A stretch of DNA of 64,000 nt, taken from Bolinopsis microptera. Taxonomy: Eukaryota > Ctenophora > Tentaculata > Lobata > Bolinopsidae. Below the pieces are notes generated by a model. It had not been told where the DNA came from. It ran no database searches and worked only from the letters and a program-made list of their open reading frames with translations. Within the stretch, counting starts at the first letter, position 1, and each line of letters opens with the position of its first letter. The DNA lies in the NCBI RefSeq assembly GCF_026151205.1, contig NC_087076.1:1373692-1437691 (forward strand). The letters run 5' to 3'. Below, piece after piece: positions 22,746 through 33,560 of this stretch. The position numbers and the translations under genes are program-made.

Positions 22746-23225
22746 TTACAAATGCCCAATCTTATCTGTACTAAATCTAATGCCGATGGCACCCCTTTCG
22801 CTCGCATAACTGATAACATGATCTGCGCGAGGCTTTTAAAATTAATTGTGTACGTTACATTCTTTATGTTATGTGTTACACGACTAAATTTTATTGTCCT
22901 TCTGTCATCATTCATAATTATACATTAGCTAATATTCAATTACAAATTTTGCAGAGCTTTGAGAACTTGACCAAATTGGTTATGGTAAAAACAAATTCAA
23001 AATTTAAGTTTTAGTGAACCGTACGAAGAAATTTAAACGAGTAACATCCGTTAACTTTAACTTTAAGATACTTTGAACAATTAGTTCAGGTTTAATTTTA
23101 TTACTCAATCTCATTTTGTAGAAATCTTATTTGTTGTTGGATTGCATTGCTTTCGGGCCGATACCTAGTACTAGTAGTAGTACTAGTAGCGTACTTCGCG
23201 ATAAAGGCAGTAGTTAGTGACAGTG
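22746..23225. other. non-coding
   Basis: No gene; a short ACTAGTAGTAGTACTAGTAG palindromic run near 23169. Confidence 0.45.
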
Positions 23226-24181
23226 TGACTTAATGAGCTGACATCAGACATGAGGTTTTATTAATTGTATCACGTCGTGACCCTCATTGCTATTTAATTT
23301 AGTGTATCGGGGCGAAAGCCACGATACATGTACAGCTAACAGCCGCACACTCGTGTGCGGCGGGCCAACAACGTTAATTTTAAATTACGTGAGGCAAACA
23401 TAAGGTTAAGAGGTTTATCGCATCCTTATATATATTATTATTAATGTATATATATATATAATTATATATATAATTCGAACAATTGAAACAAATCAAATTG
23501 GCGGGCAAACGATCCGTTTCATGATATGTATAAAAACCAATACCAATCATCAGTGCCCCGAAGCTATCCATAATCTTAACCACAACCCTAACCCTAACCC
23601 GAGCCCTAAATAATCGAATTCACGTTTTACTAGCCTGTCACGTGACCAAAACGGTTTTTTGCCCATAACTCTCCAGGGAAGCATTTTAACCCTACGTCAT
23701 GGGGGTGATTCGGAATCAGCGTCCAAAAATACACCGATCTAGATCACTTTCATGCCTAAAGGGCCTTTTCACAAGAATTTTCTTAAAATTTGGGCGAGCG
23801 ATTTAGTAGGAGCGGTGCCAAATAGAATAATGAATTGTAGCGCTATTTTTATCGATCATGAAACATTTACAAAATTATCAAAATTTACAAAATTTCCAAA
23901 AAATCTTTTAAAAAAACACAGTTTATTGTGTCCGTCCAGACTCCAGACCAGAATCAACAATTAACTCTTAAATTGAAATACGGATCCTAATTCTACCAGC
24001 ATCACGGAACTCAGTAAAGAATTTTCCTCTACCACTACACTCGAAGGCCAACGCAGTTTACAACTTTAAAAGCCAAAGATATCTTACTACCTTACTTCAT
24101 AGACAATTTTAAAATTTGGACGGACACAATAAACTGTGTTTTTTTGGAAGATTTTTTGGAAATTTTGAAAATGTTTCATAA
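23226..24181. repeat. 956-bp repeat, copy 1 (nested fold-back)
   Basis: Nearly identical to 28209-29170 in direct orientation. It contains perfect hairpins (GTATCG...CGATAC; GCCGCACACTCGTGTGCGGC near 23343), a TA-rich tract, a truncated 375-bp-type MITE (23558-23814) and a 310-bp palindrome (23868-24181) whose arms include ACACAGTTTATTGTGTCCG. The outer right arm seen in copy 2 is missing here. Confidence 0.8.
23558..23814 (+). mobile_element. 375-bp-type MITE, 5'-truncated copy
   Basis: It retains the CCCTAA array, TGTCACGTGACC and the 3' terminus ending TAGTAGGAGCG. GTGCC flanks it (23553-23557 and 23815-23819). The intact host arm at 29263-29275 (inverted) reads through without it. The visible 5-bp repeat is what remains if a deletion removed the 5' end and part of a 9-bp duplication. 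Confidence 0.75.
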
Positions 24182-24600
24182 CCCGCTGAGAGCTGCGCGT
24201 AGAAATAAGATTGTTGAGCGATAATTGCGCTGGTGCTACATTTTATACCATTGGATAGCAAAAATGCTCAATCGAATGTCGCCCTTCTCAAAAAACTCAG
24301 CACAGGTTCTCATAAAAAGTTATGAACATTTATATGGTCAAAATAAATTCTTACGCCGCGCGCCGAACAAAATGAATTCATAATAGAATAACTTGCGCGT
24401 TGCTACACGTATCTATGGATACGCGTCGCTTCACGTATCTATGGACACGATGACTATATATAGGCATGAGCGGACGGCTCATTTTTCATATCATTACAGT
24501 CGCGCGTGTGCTAAATACATCAGTTCTGCGAGTTATGTTGTTAAAATCTCGCCTCGTCAAATTGAAAGAACTTTACTTGCTTTAGGAGCTACTAAACATG
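24182..24600. other. non-coding
   Basis: No supported gene; the sequence loses similarity to copy 2 of the 956-bp repeat after 24181. Confidence 0.4.
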
Positions 24601-24985
24601 GCCCAACCATGAACCAGCGAATGCAATGTGCCACGATGCAAATGTTGTGAACTTAAAGCTTCCCTTGGAAAGTGGAAACTTCTACTGCTTATAGAGTTAC
24701 AACATCATTTATTTGTTATTTCCCAATGTAATGTCTGTGGAAAGGCTTACGTCGGTCGCACTACTCGCTCTTTACGGGTTATATTATAGTTATACGGGCC
24801 GGTTATATTATATATTAGGACTGGAGAACATAGGGTCAAATATTATAAACTTTTAAATGGCGATAAATAAGTGATGAATATAGTTTTTGCTTACATTTAT
24901 TGGATCGTGGTTATACTTATAGACAAAGGGAACATTTCTATCAGCCGAATACTCGGGAAATCGGAAGTGAGGGTTAAATGAGGAG
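24600..24985 (+). pseudogene. Penelope-like GIY-YIG fragment
   Basis: Broken frames read CNVPRCKCC, then QCNVCGKAYVGRTTRSLR (near 24726-24780) and RTGEHRVKYYKLL (near 24818), the Cys knuckle and nuclease core of a Penelope-like element. A small insertion and stop codons disrupt it. Confidence 0.65.
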
Positions 24986-25960
24986 CTGCACATTGCAGCA
25001 GTCTCGGGCGAAGTACGGTACACACTACTTTAAGTTTAACAGTCACTGGCCAAAATTAATCCTTCGGCTACCTGCAATTGGCTGGTTGCACGTGTGTAAC
25101 AATGTGGCTGTTGGAATACTCCGAAGTAATGTCGTTAAATTTACTGGAGAATCAATGATGAGGTCTGAGGACATCGTGTGTATTGGGGTACAGGGCCGGT
25201 AGCATGCGTTAATTTAGGGTAGCATGCGTTAATTTACTGACTCTGACACTACAACATTGGAATCCTTTATCGATTACAAGCACAGCTCGTAATCAATAAA
25301 TGTAGTGGTTGTCGGCTGAACAGATTGCCGATGCAACCGCTACAAATTAGCTTTATAAGAGTCTTCAGTCATATTGATTTCTTCAAATCAGAGCTGCATT
25401 TTACACCCTCCTGTCTGGTGGCAGTGCAACTGTTAGTTAAAGAGGTAATTTTTGGGGTACCTCCCTACAGGCAATTGTGAAATAAGATGGTAGCATGCCT
25501 TAGAGAGCGTATCTCCAATTTCAGGGGCGACCCTAGATGGATCAAAGATCGTGCATATCTAGGGATATCTGTGATCTAGCGCCCGGCTCTACATTAAATA
25601 CAGAAATATTACCGATTTTACGAGAAAATCGTGGTGTTGCTTGCTTACCTATGTTCAATGTTATTATGCTATGTATGTTAGAATAGGAAATGATTGCGGT
25701 GCCAACAAAGAATGCGGCCCAATATTGCTTTAGTTCTCCAGTAGGATATACAACTTGTATGAACAAGGCCAAGGCATGGCCTCAAAATTCGTTGCATCGT
25801 GTATTTGAATTGTAATATGGCCTAAGCGGGATTATCGTCTTGACATGCTTTTCTCTGCATGAAGCCTAAATACTAAGTGTGGTAACACGTCGGTTAGTCA
25901 ACGGGGACAAGCAGTACCGAAAATAAGCGACTCTTAGTTGAATTTCCCCCAATTTTTCTC
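24986..25960. other. non-coding
   Basis: No gene recognised. A short tandem GGTAGCATGCGTTAATTTA lies at 25198-25237. Confidence 0.4.
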
Positions 25961-25963
25961 AAT

Positions 25964-26040
25964 GGCTGGGTGGCCTAGTGGTTAGAGCTTCCGCCTTCTG
26001 TACAGAAGGTTCAGGGTTAGAATCCCAGTTTTACTCAGTC
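25964..26040 (+). repeat. tRNA-derived SINE head
   Basis: GGCTGGG pairs with CTCAGTC as an acceptor stem. Box A (TGGCCTAGTGG) is perfect and GGTTAGAATCC is a near box B. The anticodon arm is a 16-nt perfect palindrome (CCTTCTGTACAGAAGG), and four to five extra bases follow the T arm. It is therefore a tRNA-like Pol III promoter, probably of a SINE running to about 26240, not a tRNA gene. Confidence 0.55.
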
Positions 26041-26400
26041 TAGGGAGTAGCTAAGGATTCATTGGATCTATGTGATCTCCTCGGTCGAATTAGCCGAATG
26101 ATAGGAAACTTGATTGAGGGTTAAATGAGGAGGGGTGCCTGTGCCAAAAGATCAAGAATCTTAGGATACTCCTTCAGAACATCTACAATGTAGTGTACTG
26201 TTAAACAAGGGCGGTCGAACTATTCGATGACCCTGTAGAGGAATCTACGAACTTTACAAATTATACAAATTATTATTATATTCTTCACCAAGAGAGATTA
26301 TCAATTTGAAAGTCATGTTAATAAATTTAAATCACAAATTCATTATATCATAAATTCAAATCATACATCCAATAACTTTAAGAAAATCAAGTTAACAGTC
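26041..26400. other. SINE body and AT-rich non-coding DNA
   Basis: No ORF. Sequence after the tRNA-like head has no recognised relative in this window. Confidence 0.35.
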
Positions 26401-27967
26401 TGCAGTCTCTCGTCATACTTAAGATCCACTTTGCTGCTCCTCGGCTAGGACGTTCTCTGCACAGTCTCTTCGTGAGTTTCACATATGTTATGTCCTGCCC
26501 CGCCTTCAGACAGTCCAGAAATTTCCAGATAGTAAGGTTTGAAAAGGATAACATTGAGTGCAGTAGAGGCCGTGGAGCAATCCTTCAGCTATGTTGAACT
26601 CCGGGGAAGCAGCATCTTGGTGGACTCCATTTGTAGTGAGCGAAGGTAGGATTGATGAGATCTCGATCCATGTGGACTCGTAGCTAGTAACTGTAGAACT
26701 CCGCTATGTCTGTAGAAATAGAGTTTTCTGCGCTGTATCCAGAAGTAGGGGCTTGTCTGGATTCTGGAAGGGTGTCTAGGAAGTTTCCAAGAGATGTCTT
26801 GAAGCTTGTCAAAGTCCTTTGAGTATTGACAATTTTGGGGAGAACATTCCAGAGTCTTCCATCTCTTACTGCGAATGAGTGGTCGTAGGTGGAGCGTGCA
26901 GCAGCTGATGCTTGTTTGGTGAGAGAAGGGAGTATAACTTTAACTCCCAGTCTGGCATTCTCTCTGAACTGTACATCTAGAACATTTGGACATATTCCCT
27001 GGAGAACTTTCCACAGATGTATGATGGTGTAGCGTTCTCGGCGTCTTTGCAGTGATGTAAGTTTCAGTTCCTTCAGTCTATTCCATTTAATCGGTGTCTC
27101 TGAGCTCTAGAATCCGTCTGGTGAACTAGCGTTGTATGCTTTCGATAGACTGGACATCATAGATCTTGTTTTGATTCCAAAGCGGGCAGCAGTACTCCAC
27201 TCTGGACCTTATCAGGGATTTGTAGAGCTGGAGCATAACAAGTGTTGTCCTGTCTTAGAATACTCCAAGAGTGTTGTCAGTGTTGAGTCTGTTAGTCCTT
27301 GCTCTAGTTTGAGGGCTTCAAGGAATTTCCAGATGGTAGGATTTGAACACTGGACGAGGCTGCGGAAACCATTATGTCATCCTTCTGTAAGGTTCAAAGA
27401 GCGTGGGAGACCAGCTAGACAGCAATCGTACTGGTTCCAGGACAGGTGATCGAAGCGAGCAGGTCTGTTTGGTGTTCCCATCCACGTGGACTCAAAGTAT
27501 AATGTTAAGACATCCATATCTGCGTAGTGAATGTCATCAGGAGGGATGAAAGGTAGAGCTCCGATCCGTTGGAAGGCTTTCCGGATGTCGGATCCAACCA
27601 CCTGATACTCCGGAACAAGGTCGGAGCGAGCGAAGTTCCTCCATAGAGCCTGTTTGAAGTGGAAGTAGCAGCCACGTAGAGTAGTCCCGGGCCAGACAGC
27701 AGTGACACTGTTCCGTAGTCTAGCTTCATTATCACAAAGGGCGGTGTCTGGCTGGAAAGGTCCAAAGCGATCCAGTTCTTCTAGTAAGTTTGTGTAGTGT
27801 TCTTGCCGCTTTCCAGGGAGAAGACCAAACGCCAGAGGAAGTCTGTAATTGTCTGGGGTGATTCCATGTACTGTCAGGAGTTGGGTGAATAGATTGGGTG
27901 CCACCTTTTTTGTTTTGTGTTGCTGCGCTGAGAGGTACAGGTGTTGGTCGGCAGCTTTCTGCTTCAA
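26400..27967 (-). pseudogene. Mutator-like (MULE) transposase fragment, interrupted by LINE
   Basis: The 196-codon frame 27377-27967 reads PLAFGLLPGKRQEHYTNLLEEL, ALCDNEARLRNSVTAVWPG, LRGCYFHFKQALWRN and a following LVPEY segment. This is the DDE core and C/H-containing block of MULE transposases. The C-terminal part (PTIWKFLEALK) continues to about 27240. A similar TIWKFLDCLKAGQDITYVKL piece appears near 26410-26550, beyond an inserted LINE segment. The N-terminal DNA-binding region is missing. Whether this MULE drove the 9-bp-duplicating MITEs nearby cannot be shown here. Confidence 0.8.
26590..27235 (-). pseudogene. LINE RT C-terminal fragment inside the MULE
   Basis: The minus strand reads YKSLIRSRVEYCCPLWNQNK, then LQRRRERYTIIHLWKVLQG, DHSFAVRDGRLWNVLPK and FKTSLGNFLDTLP, the usual region after the thumb of CR1/RTE-type LINE reverse transcriptases. 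An in-frame stop occurs near 27130. MULE C-terminal sequence on both sides suggests insertion into the transposon or between two copies. Confidence 0.75.
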
Positions 27968-28208
27968 TTCTGCTCTGAACTCTGCTTTCTTAGCTAGAAT
28001 TGTCTACTGCCGTAACGGCAAATTTTGTCCTTTGCACGTGACTCCTGAGAAAAATAATTATTATTAATAGACAAACATGAATCATAACACATAGATAGAC
28101 TTATTACAATTACAACCTGTAAATCTTCTAGTGGTGAAATAATTAATTTTCAAAAGTATTAACTACACACCATGTTGCAGACTCTCGTGTGACACACACT
28201 TGACTTAC

Positions 28209-29350
28209 TGACTTAATGAGCTGACATCAGACATGAGGTTTTATTAATTGTATCACGTCGTGACCCTCATTGCTATTTAATTTAGTGTATCGGGGCGAAA
28301 GCCACGATACATGTACAGCTAACAGCCGCACACTCGTGTGCGGCGGGCCAACAACGTTAATTTTAAATTACGTGAGGCAAACATAAGGTTAAGAGGTTTA
28401 TCGCATCCTTATATATATTATTATTAATGTATATATATATATAATTATATATATAATTCGAACAATTGAAACAAATCAAATTGGCGGGCAAACGATCCGT
28501 TTCATGATACAGATATGTATAAAAAACAATACCAATCATCAGTGCCCCGAAGCTATCCATAATCTTAACCACAACCCTAACCCTAACCCGAGCCCTAAAT
28601 AATCGAATTCACGTTTTACTAGCCTGTCACGTGACCAAAACGGTTTTTTGCCCATAACTCTCCAGGGAAGCATTTTAACCCTACGTCATGGGGGTGATTC
28701 GGAATCAGCGTCCAAAAATACACCGATCTAGATCACTTTCATGCCTAAAGGGCCTTTTCACAAGAATTTTCTTAAAATTTGGGCGAGCGATTTAGTAGGA
28801 GCGGTGCCAAATAGAATAATGAATTGTAGCGCTATTTTTATCGATCATGAAACATTTACAAAATTATCAAAATTTACAAAATTTCCAAAAAATCTTTAAA
28901 AAAAACACAGTTTATTGTGTCCGTCCAGACTCCAGACCAGAATCAACAATTAACACTTAAATTGAAATACAGATCCTAATTCTACCAGCATCACGGAACT
29001 CAGTAAAGAATTTTCCTCTACCACTACACTCGAAGGCCAACGCAGTTTACAACTTTAAAAGCCAAAGATATCTTACTACCTTACTTCATAGACAATTTTA
29101 AAATTTGGACGGACACAATAAACTGTGTTTTTTTGGAAGATTTTTTGGAAATTTTGAAAATGTTTCATAATTATGAAACTTTTTTTTTTTTTTTTTTTTA
29201 ATCGATAAAAATTATTTTATAAAGGAGCAACATGTCATAGCGCTACAATTCATTATTCTATTTGGCACTGATGATTGGTATTGTTTTTTATACATATCAT
29301 GAAACGGATCGTTTGCCCGCCAATTTGATTTGTATCAATTGTTCGAATCA
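28209..29350. repeat. 956-bp repeat, copy 2, with complete inverted outer arm
   Basis: Matches 23226-24181, then continues through a T-run (29179-29200) into the inverse of its own left part (29205-29350: TAGCGCTACAATTCATTATTC, TTGGCACTGATGATTGG, ATGAAACGGATCGTTTGCCC). The whole is a fold-back element. The right arm lacks the MITE present in the left arm (28547-28803). Confidence 0.8.
28547..28803 (+). mobile_element. 375-bp-type MITE, truncated, in repeat copy 2
   Basis: Same truncated form and same GTGCC flanks as at 23558-23814, so insertion preceded duplication of the 956-bp repeat. Confidence 0.75.
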
Positions 29351-29691
29351 TAATGCTCCTGCTTAACTGCAGTCGAGCACTCTCTTTGGGAAACCAAACA
29401 GCAACTATTCATTAATTATATATATATATATATATTTCGTTGCTGTACTCCTACACATTAAAAGTCGGTATATATATATTAGTACCGAGTAATTCCTTCT
29501 ATTTCCAAAATTAGTTGCCATGAAATAATTTGGAGAAATGGTTATTAATATTGGTCATAATTCGTAAAAAGTCAAGTTACTAGTAGGATCAATATTCAAT
29601 ATTTATTGAATATAATTGTATAACTTTTTATATATCTTTATCATTACAGTTACACAAAGGTATCATAACAATATTATTTCCAAGCCATACA

Positions 29692-30440
29692 ATGTTCCAG
29701 TTCATTCTGCTTGGAGCTGTCCTGATAAGTGCAAGTTTTGCCGAATCGCCCACGACCAGTACAAGTTCCTCTTCCAGCTCGCCCCTAGCGAGAGAAAAAG
29801 TTGAAATAACCTTTTGTCGACACGAAAATAAGAAGATCGAAATCGGAGCAAAGGTCTACAAGGGATGCGAGGAATGCACATGCACGACCAAGCCCTATAT
29901 CAGCTTCATGGGACCCGCGGATCAAGGTAAATATTATGTAGTTAATTTTATGTTAATGAATTATATATATATATATATGTATATAATTATATATATTAGC
30001 TCTGGGCGGGCCACCCTCTGTATAATTTGTCGGTCTTAGTTTCAACATATTCATTATCTTTTTTTTAAAAATTTGACAAGTTCTAATTTTCCTCAGGACA
30101 AGTGGTATGCAGCGAGGGTACTTTCTGTTGTCTGTTCATTGACAACGAAGGTAAAACTCAGCGAGCTTACACCGGTGACAAATACAGTGATGGTTGTAAC
30201 ACATGTACATGTAAAAAGGACATGAGTGTTGAAGATTGCACTCAGCAATGGTGTAAGAACATGTGTCCGTATTATACTGTGGATAATATCGTGAATCATA
30301 CCAAACTGGGAAAAGTTATTGCGATTGACGACGCAGTCGGCAAAAAGAAATGTCCCAGAAAGTGCAAATGCACGCGATCAGGAAGAATTAAGTGCACAGG
30401 ACGCTGCCTTAACGAGAGTCCCATGGCCATATTTGGTTAG
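29692..30440 (+). CDS. secreted Cys-rich protein, pacifastin/VWC-like (2 exons)
   Basis: Exon 1 is 29692-29926 and exon 2 is 30097-30440 (donor AAG|GTAAAT, acceptor CTCAG|GAC, phase 1), giving about 192 residues. Residues 1-17 are a clear signal peptide (MFQFILLGAVLISASFA), followed by a Ser/Thr-rich linker. Cys-rich modules follow: FCRHE...GCEECTC in exon 1, then YSDGCNTCTCKKDM...CTQQWC in exon 2, which resembles pacifastin-type small protease-inhibitor motifs or half VWC domains. A basic Cys cluster (CPRKCKCTRSGRIKCTGRC) ends it. Secretion is inferred; inhibitor activity is only a family suggestion. AATAAA lies at about 30836. The 5' block and exon 1 are duplicated at 12.9-14.7 kb. Confidence 0.75.
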
Positions 30441-30850
30441 GTTAATAATTTTAAGGCGGGCGAATTAGTAATAGCCCTGTGTTAAAGTTTAAACCAAGTT
30501 TGAGTTGATAGTAAAACAGAAACAATCTCTCTTATAATTATAAAGCATGAATAATTTTCTTAAATGTTAAAAAGAATGAACAATTTAAAAATGTCTTAAG
30601 AATAAGTAATACAGTCACAAATATGTTAACAACTTTTTTCAAGCATGGAATATGAAATGTATGGTAAAAATGTATTATTGATTTACTACAACCATATGAT
30701 GCAGTTTTAAATTGACTTTATACACTAAAAATGAAACAGAAAGACTCTAAACGCTGTAAGAGTTACAACAAATTTACAAATACGTTTGGAAATTTCAGTG
30801 CCAGTTTGACAGGCATAGTCAGTCTTTGAAATTTGAATAAATGAGTACCT
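30441..30850 (+). other. 3' UTR of the secreted Cys-rich gene
   Basis: AT-rich, no ORF, with AATAAA near 30836. Confidence 0.5.
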
Positions 30851-30943
30851 AATCGTTCACATATTACCTAATCAATATTTTAGCAATTTTTACTCCCTCC
30901 CCCCTCCGTAATCAACCGTAATCAAGACCCAACCCCACCCCCT

Positions 30944-30989
<46 letters not shown>
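30851..30989 (-). mobile_element. GGGGTCGTTCAC-type MITE (copy C) plus (GT)n
   Basis: ATCGTTCACATATTACCTAATC...TTTTACTCCC, C-rich tract and CCGTAATCAACCGTAATCAAGACC are the inverse of copy B (20880-21003). In place of the outer C/G run there is a (GT)n microsatellite of about 19 units (30952-30989). Confidence 0.65.
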
Positions 30990-30991
<2 letters not shown>

Positions 30992-31450
30992 CGCTCGAAG
31001 GCATCCAAAACCATTTAAAATCCAAAATTAAAACTAACAGTATTAATATCCTGGACAATAACTTCATAGTGGAATTATTTTGGGAAAACATTTGAACGGA
31101 CTTTGACTTGGACGGACCCGTAAACGGACAGACTTTCTTCTAACGCTTGCGTCCAATTAATTTCCGTTCAAATTAAGTCCGGTAAGGTAGCACAAAATCT
31201 AAGCTTCAAATGATAGTCGAAGGATTGCTTTTCATTGTATTATTACCAATCTACACGTGAATCTACTTCTGTTTGTATCCTCAAATAAAACATTTCAGAG
31301 GGCTTCCACATTCCACGTTTTAGTTTCATCGGTCAACCCAATCTTCAGATATTTGGTAATACTAATAGTTTTGAACTTACGCGCATAGGAAATTTCATAT
31401 CTTGAGCTTTGGCCCTACCCCTTCGGTCCTTCTACTACTCAAATAGTTTA
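30990..31450. other. non-coding, with GGACGGAC palindromic piece
   Basis: 31093-31186 is related to the hairpin at 19548-19626. The rest shows no gene. Confidence 0.4.
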
Positions 31451-31595
31451 TTGTTCGCAATTAACTTGAACACAGTATTAATTTTGTCTGAAGATGCTAA
31501 ACCTTCCAGCTGCGGCTTTTGCTGGCATGTGCTCTAAAATCAGTTATTTTTGAAAACCCCTGAACATACTGTCTATTATAATACAGGATAGTGGA

Positions 31596-33185
31596 TCATG
31601 ATACAGATGTTTTGGAACTGTAAGTTGTTGAATTTCTCAGGAGAAGGATAAGCAGGTTACTTGTTCTCTTACACTCACTCTCCGAGTGAAGTTGTTGAAG
31701 CGTTTTGCGCAAGTCATTGTCTGTCACCCCTTCGTTACTGGAATACAGTGATTTATAAGTAAATTGACAGTATATCAGCAAAAAGGCAATAGTAAATACT
31801 ACATTGCAACTATTGTCTGATCATTCAAATTGTCGGTGTCCATCTCTCGTTCTCTGATTATTTTCATCGGTGGTTCAAAAGACAGTAAACTAAAATATAT
31901 GTTTTAGACTAACTGCAAATAGTAGAGAAGAGTAAGAGTGGAGATAAGAGTCTCGTTATCACGTGACTGCAGTAGCGGTAAGATAAGGTCCAGCTTCTCA
32001 GAGATGTGGTCTCTGTGTTGTGCGTTAACTGCGAGGTTAACCAGTCCCATCACACCCATCCTGGAATATACGTCGCTACAATTTACAGTTTACAGTTTAA
32101 AATCTCCTTCAATAAAAAATCTATCCGTTTTATTTTTGTCGTTTCTTTTATTTATGTTCTAGCGTTATTATTAAATATTAAATCAAAGTTCTAAACAAGG
32201 GATAGTTTAAAAAACAACGCCCAAGTCTAATCTTTCCCTAAAACAAAAACAAAAAATTAAAAACTTCATTGCAATTTCCGCCAATATCTCTTGTCATAAC
32301 TCAAATTACGGAGATAATGCAGGTCAAAGATATAATTCAAATAAAGATTTCTTTTACATAAATCATGCACAATCAGCGAGAATAGATTGCTTTGGGGTAT
32401 GCTGCCTAGCAGACGTGTTAAGCTAATAAAAATTAACATTAATCACACGTAATTAAGACAGTGTAATTATTAAACGTGCCACACAAAACCAGATGAATTA
32501 TTTACCTACGTAAAATAAGGTCTTCATCATCCGTCAGGTCCAAGAAAAGGTCTACAACATTTAGTTTCTGCAGGTGTTCATGGTTTACTGGGTTGTAGGC
32601 GAAGTTAGCTAGATTCGCAACGATTTCCTGCTTAGCATGTGCAACCTCACTGTCACAATACTCTGTCAAAAGGGCCTGAGATGATAGGGTCACATTCTTC
32701 ATTTTCTTAACATATAATCTTATAGTACAATATTTACTACACCATGATGAAATAAGAGGAAGTGAAAAAAGATAGCACCGTATTAAACTGGAATTAAACA
32801 GGAATTAAACCGAATTACAAGAATTAAACCGAATTACACCGTATGTAACATCCTTTGCTGTTTACTTTTAGTGCCGGCGTTTAAAATTTACACGTTTAAA
32901 ATTTCATGAAATGCATCCTTTTCCAAAATGAAATATTATTGCACTCAATTAAATGAATACTTAGGCTGGGCTTAGGATAACTACTTCTCCGTTAGCATAT
33001 CCGACGATCGCCGCTTCCTATTGTTGCAAGCTGTACAAATTTATTTGTCACCAAATTTGTTTCGGATTGAGATAATCGAACGACCCCCCTCTCTGATGTA
33101 AACAAAGCAGGCTGACTGGTTTGCTTACCTGAAGGTACTCAAATCGATCAGGACGGTAAACTTGCTCCTTTCGTCTTCGCTTCAT
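31596..33185 (-). CDS. ARMC7: ARMC7-like armadillo-repeat protein (4 exons)
   Basis: Minus-strand exons 33129-33185, 32506-32675, 31914-32060 and 31596-31737 join in frame (phases 0, 2, 2) into about 171 residues; vertebrate ARMC7 has about 198. Exon 1 is MKRRRKEQVYRPDRFEYLQ with donor GTAAGC. Exon 2 carries ALLTEYCDSEVAHAKQEIVA...NFAYNP and VVDLFLDLTDDED, closely matching ARMC7 (YLQAL-TEF, EQVLANLANFAYDP, LDLFLD). Exon 3 has the arm repeat GLVNLAVNAQHRDHI and NETLISTLTLLYYL. Exon 4 is the less conserved C-terminus. The exon 3 donor GTTAGT is non-canonical in sequence. In vertebrates ARMC7 partners RBM48 in minor-spliceosome complexes; that role is inferred. AATAAA on this strand lies near 31446. 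Confidence 0.85.
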
Positions 33186-33560
33186 AACACTAACAAATGT
33201 CGAGAGTTTAATATGTTATAAAGAACACATTTGGCAATGTGAATATATCTAGAAAAGATATCGGCAGAAATTAGAGAATGTAATTTTGAGTAAATACACT
33301 GCATCGTTTGACTTAAAACAAAAAGGTCTTCGCAAAAAAATCACAATGATAAACCAGCTAAGAATTGACAACTTAAACATAAAAATCAAGTAACTTCGTA
33401 ATTTTCCGATCAAAGATATATGAACTAGATTAAGCCAATTAATGGTAAAAATAGCGGTTTTGACACAATTACAAATTAAAAAGTCGATAGTAATTTTCTG
33501 ACACACTATGTACATTATTAATCATATGGTTAAGACAACTAGAAATAATCTATAAGGATG

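Noticed and set aside
25964..26040. Functional tRNA gene
   Set aside because: Extra bases between T arm and acceptor and a palindromic anticodon arm; better read as a SINE head.
27132..27449. Plus-strand 105-codon ORF
   Set aside because: Antisense shadow of LINE and MULE fragments on the minus strand.
23226..29170. 956-bp direct repeats as LTRs of a retrovirus-like element
   Set aside because: No TG...CA ends, primer-binding site, gag or integrase; copies contain internal palindromes and nested MITEs instead.
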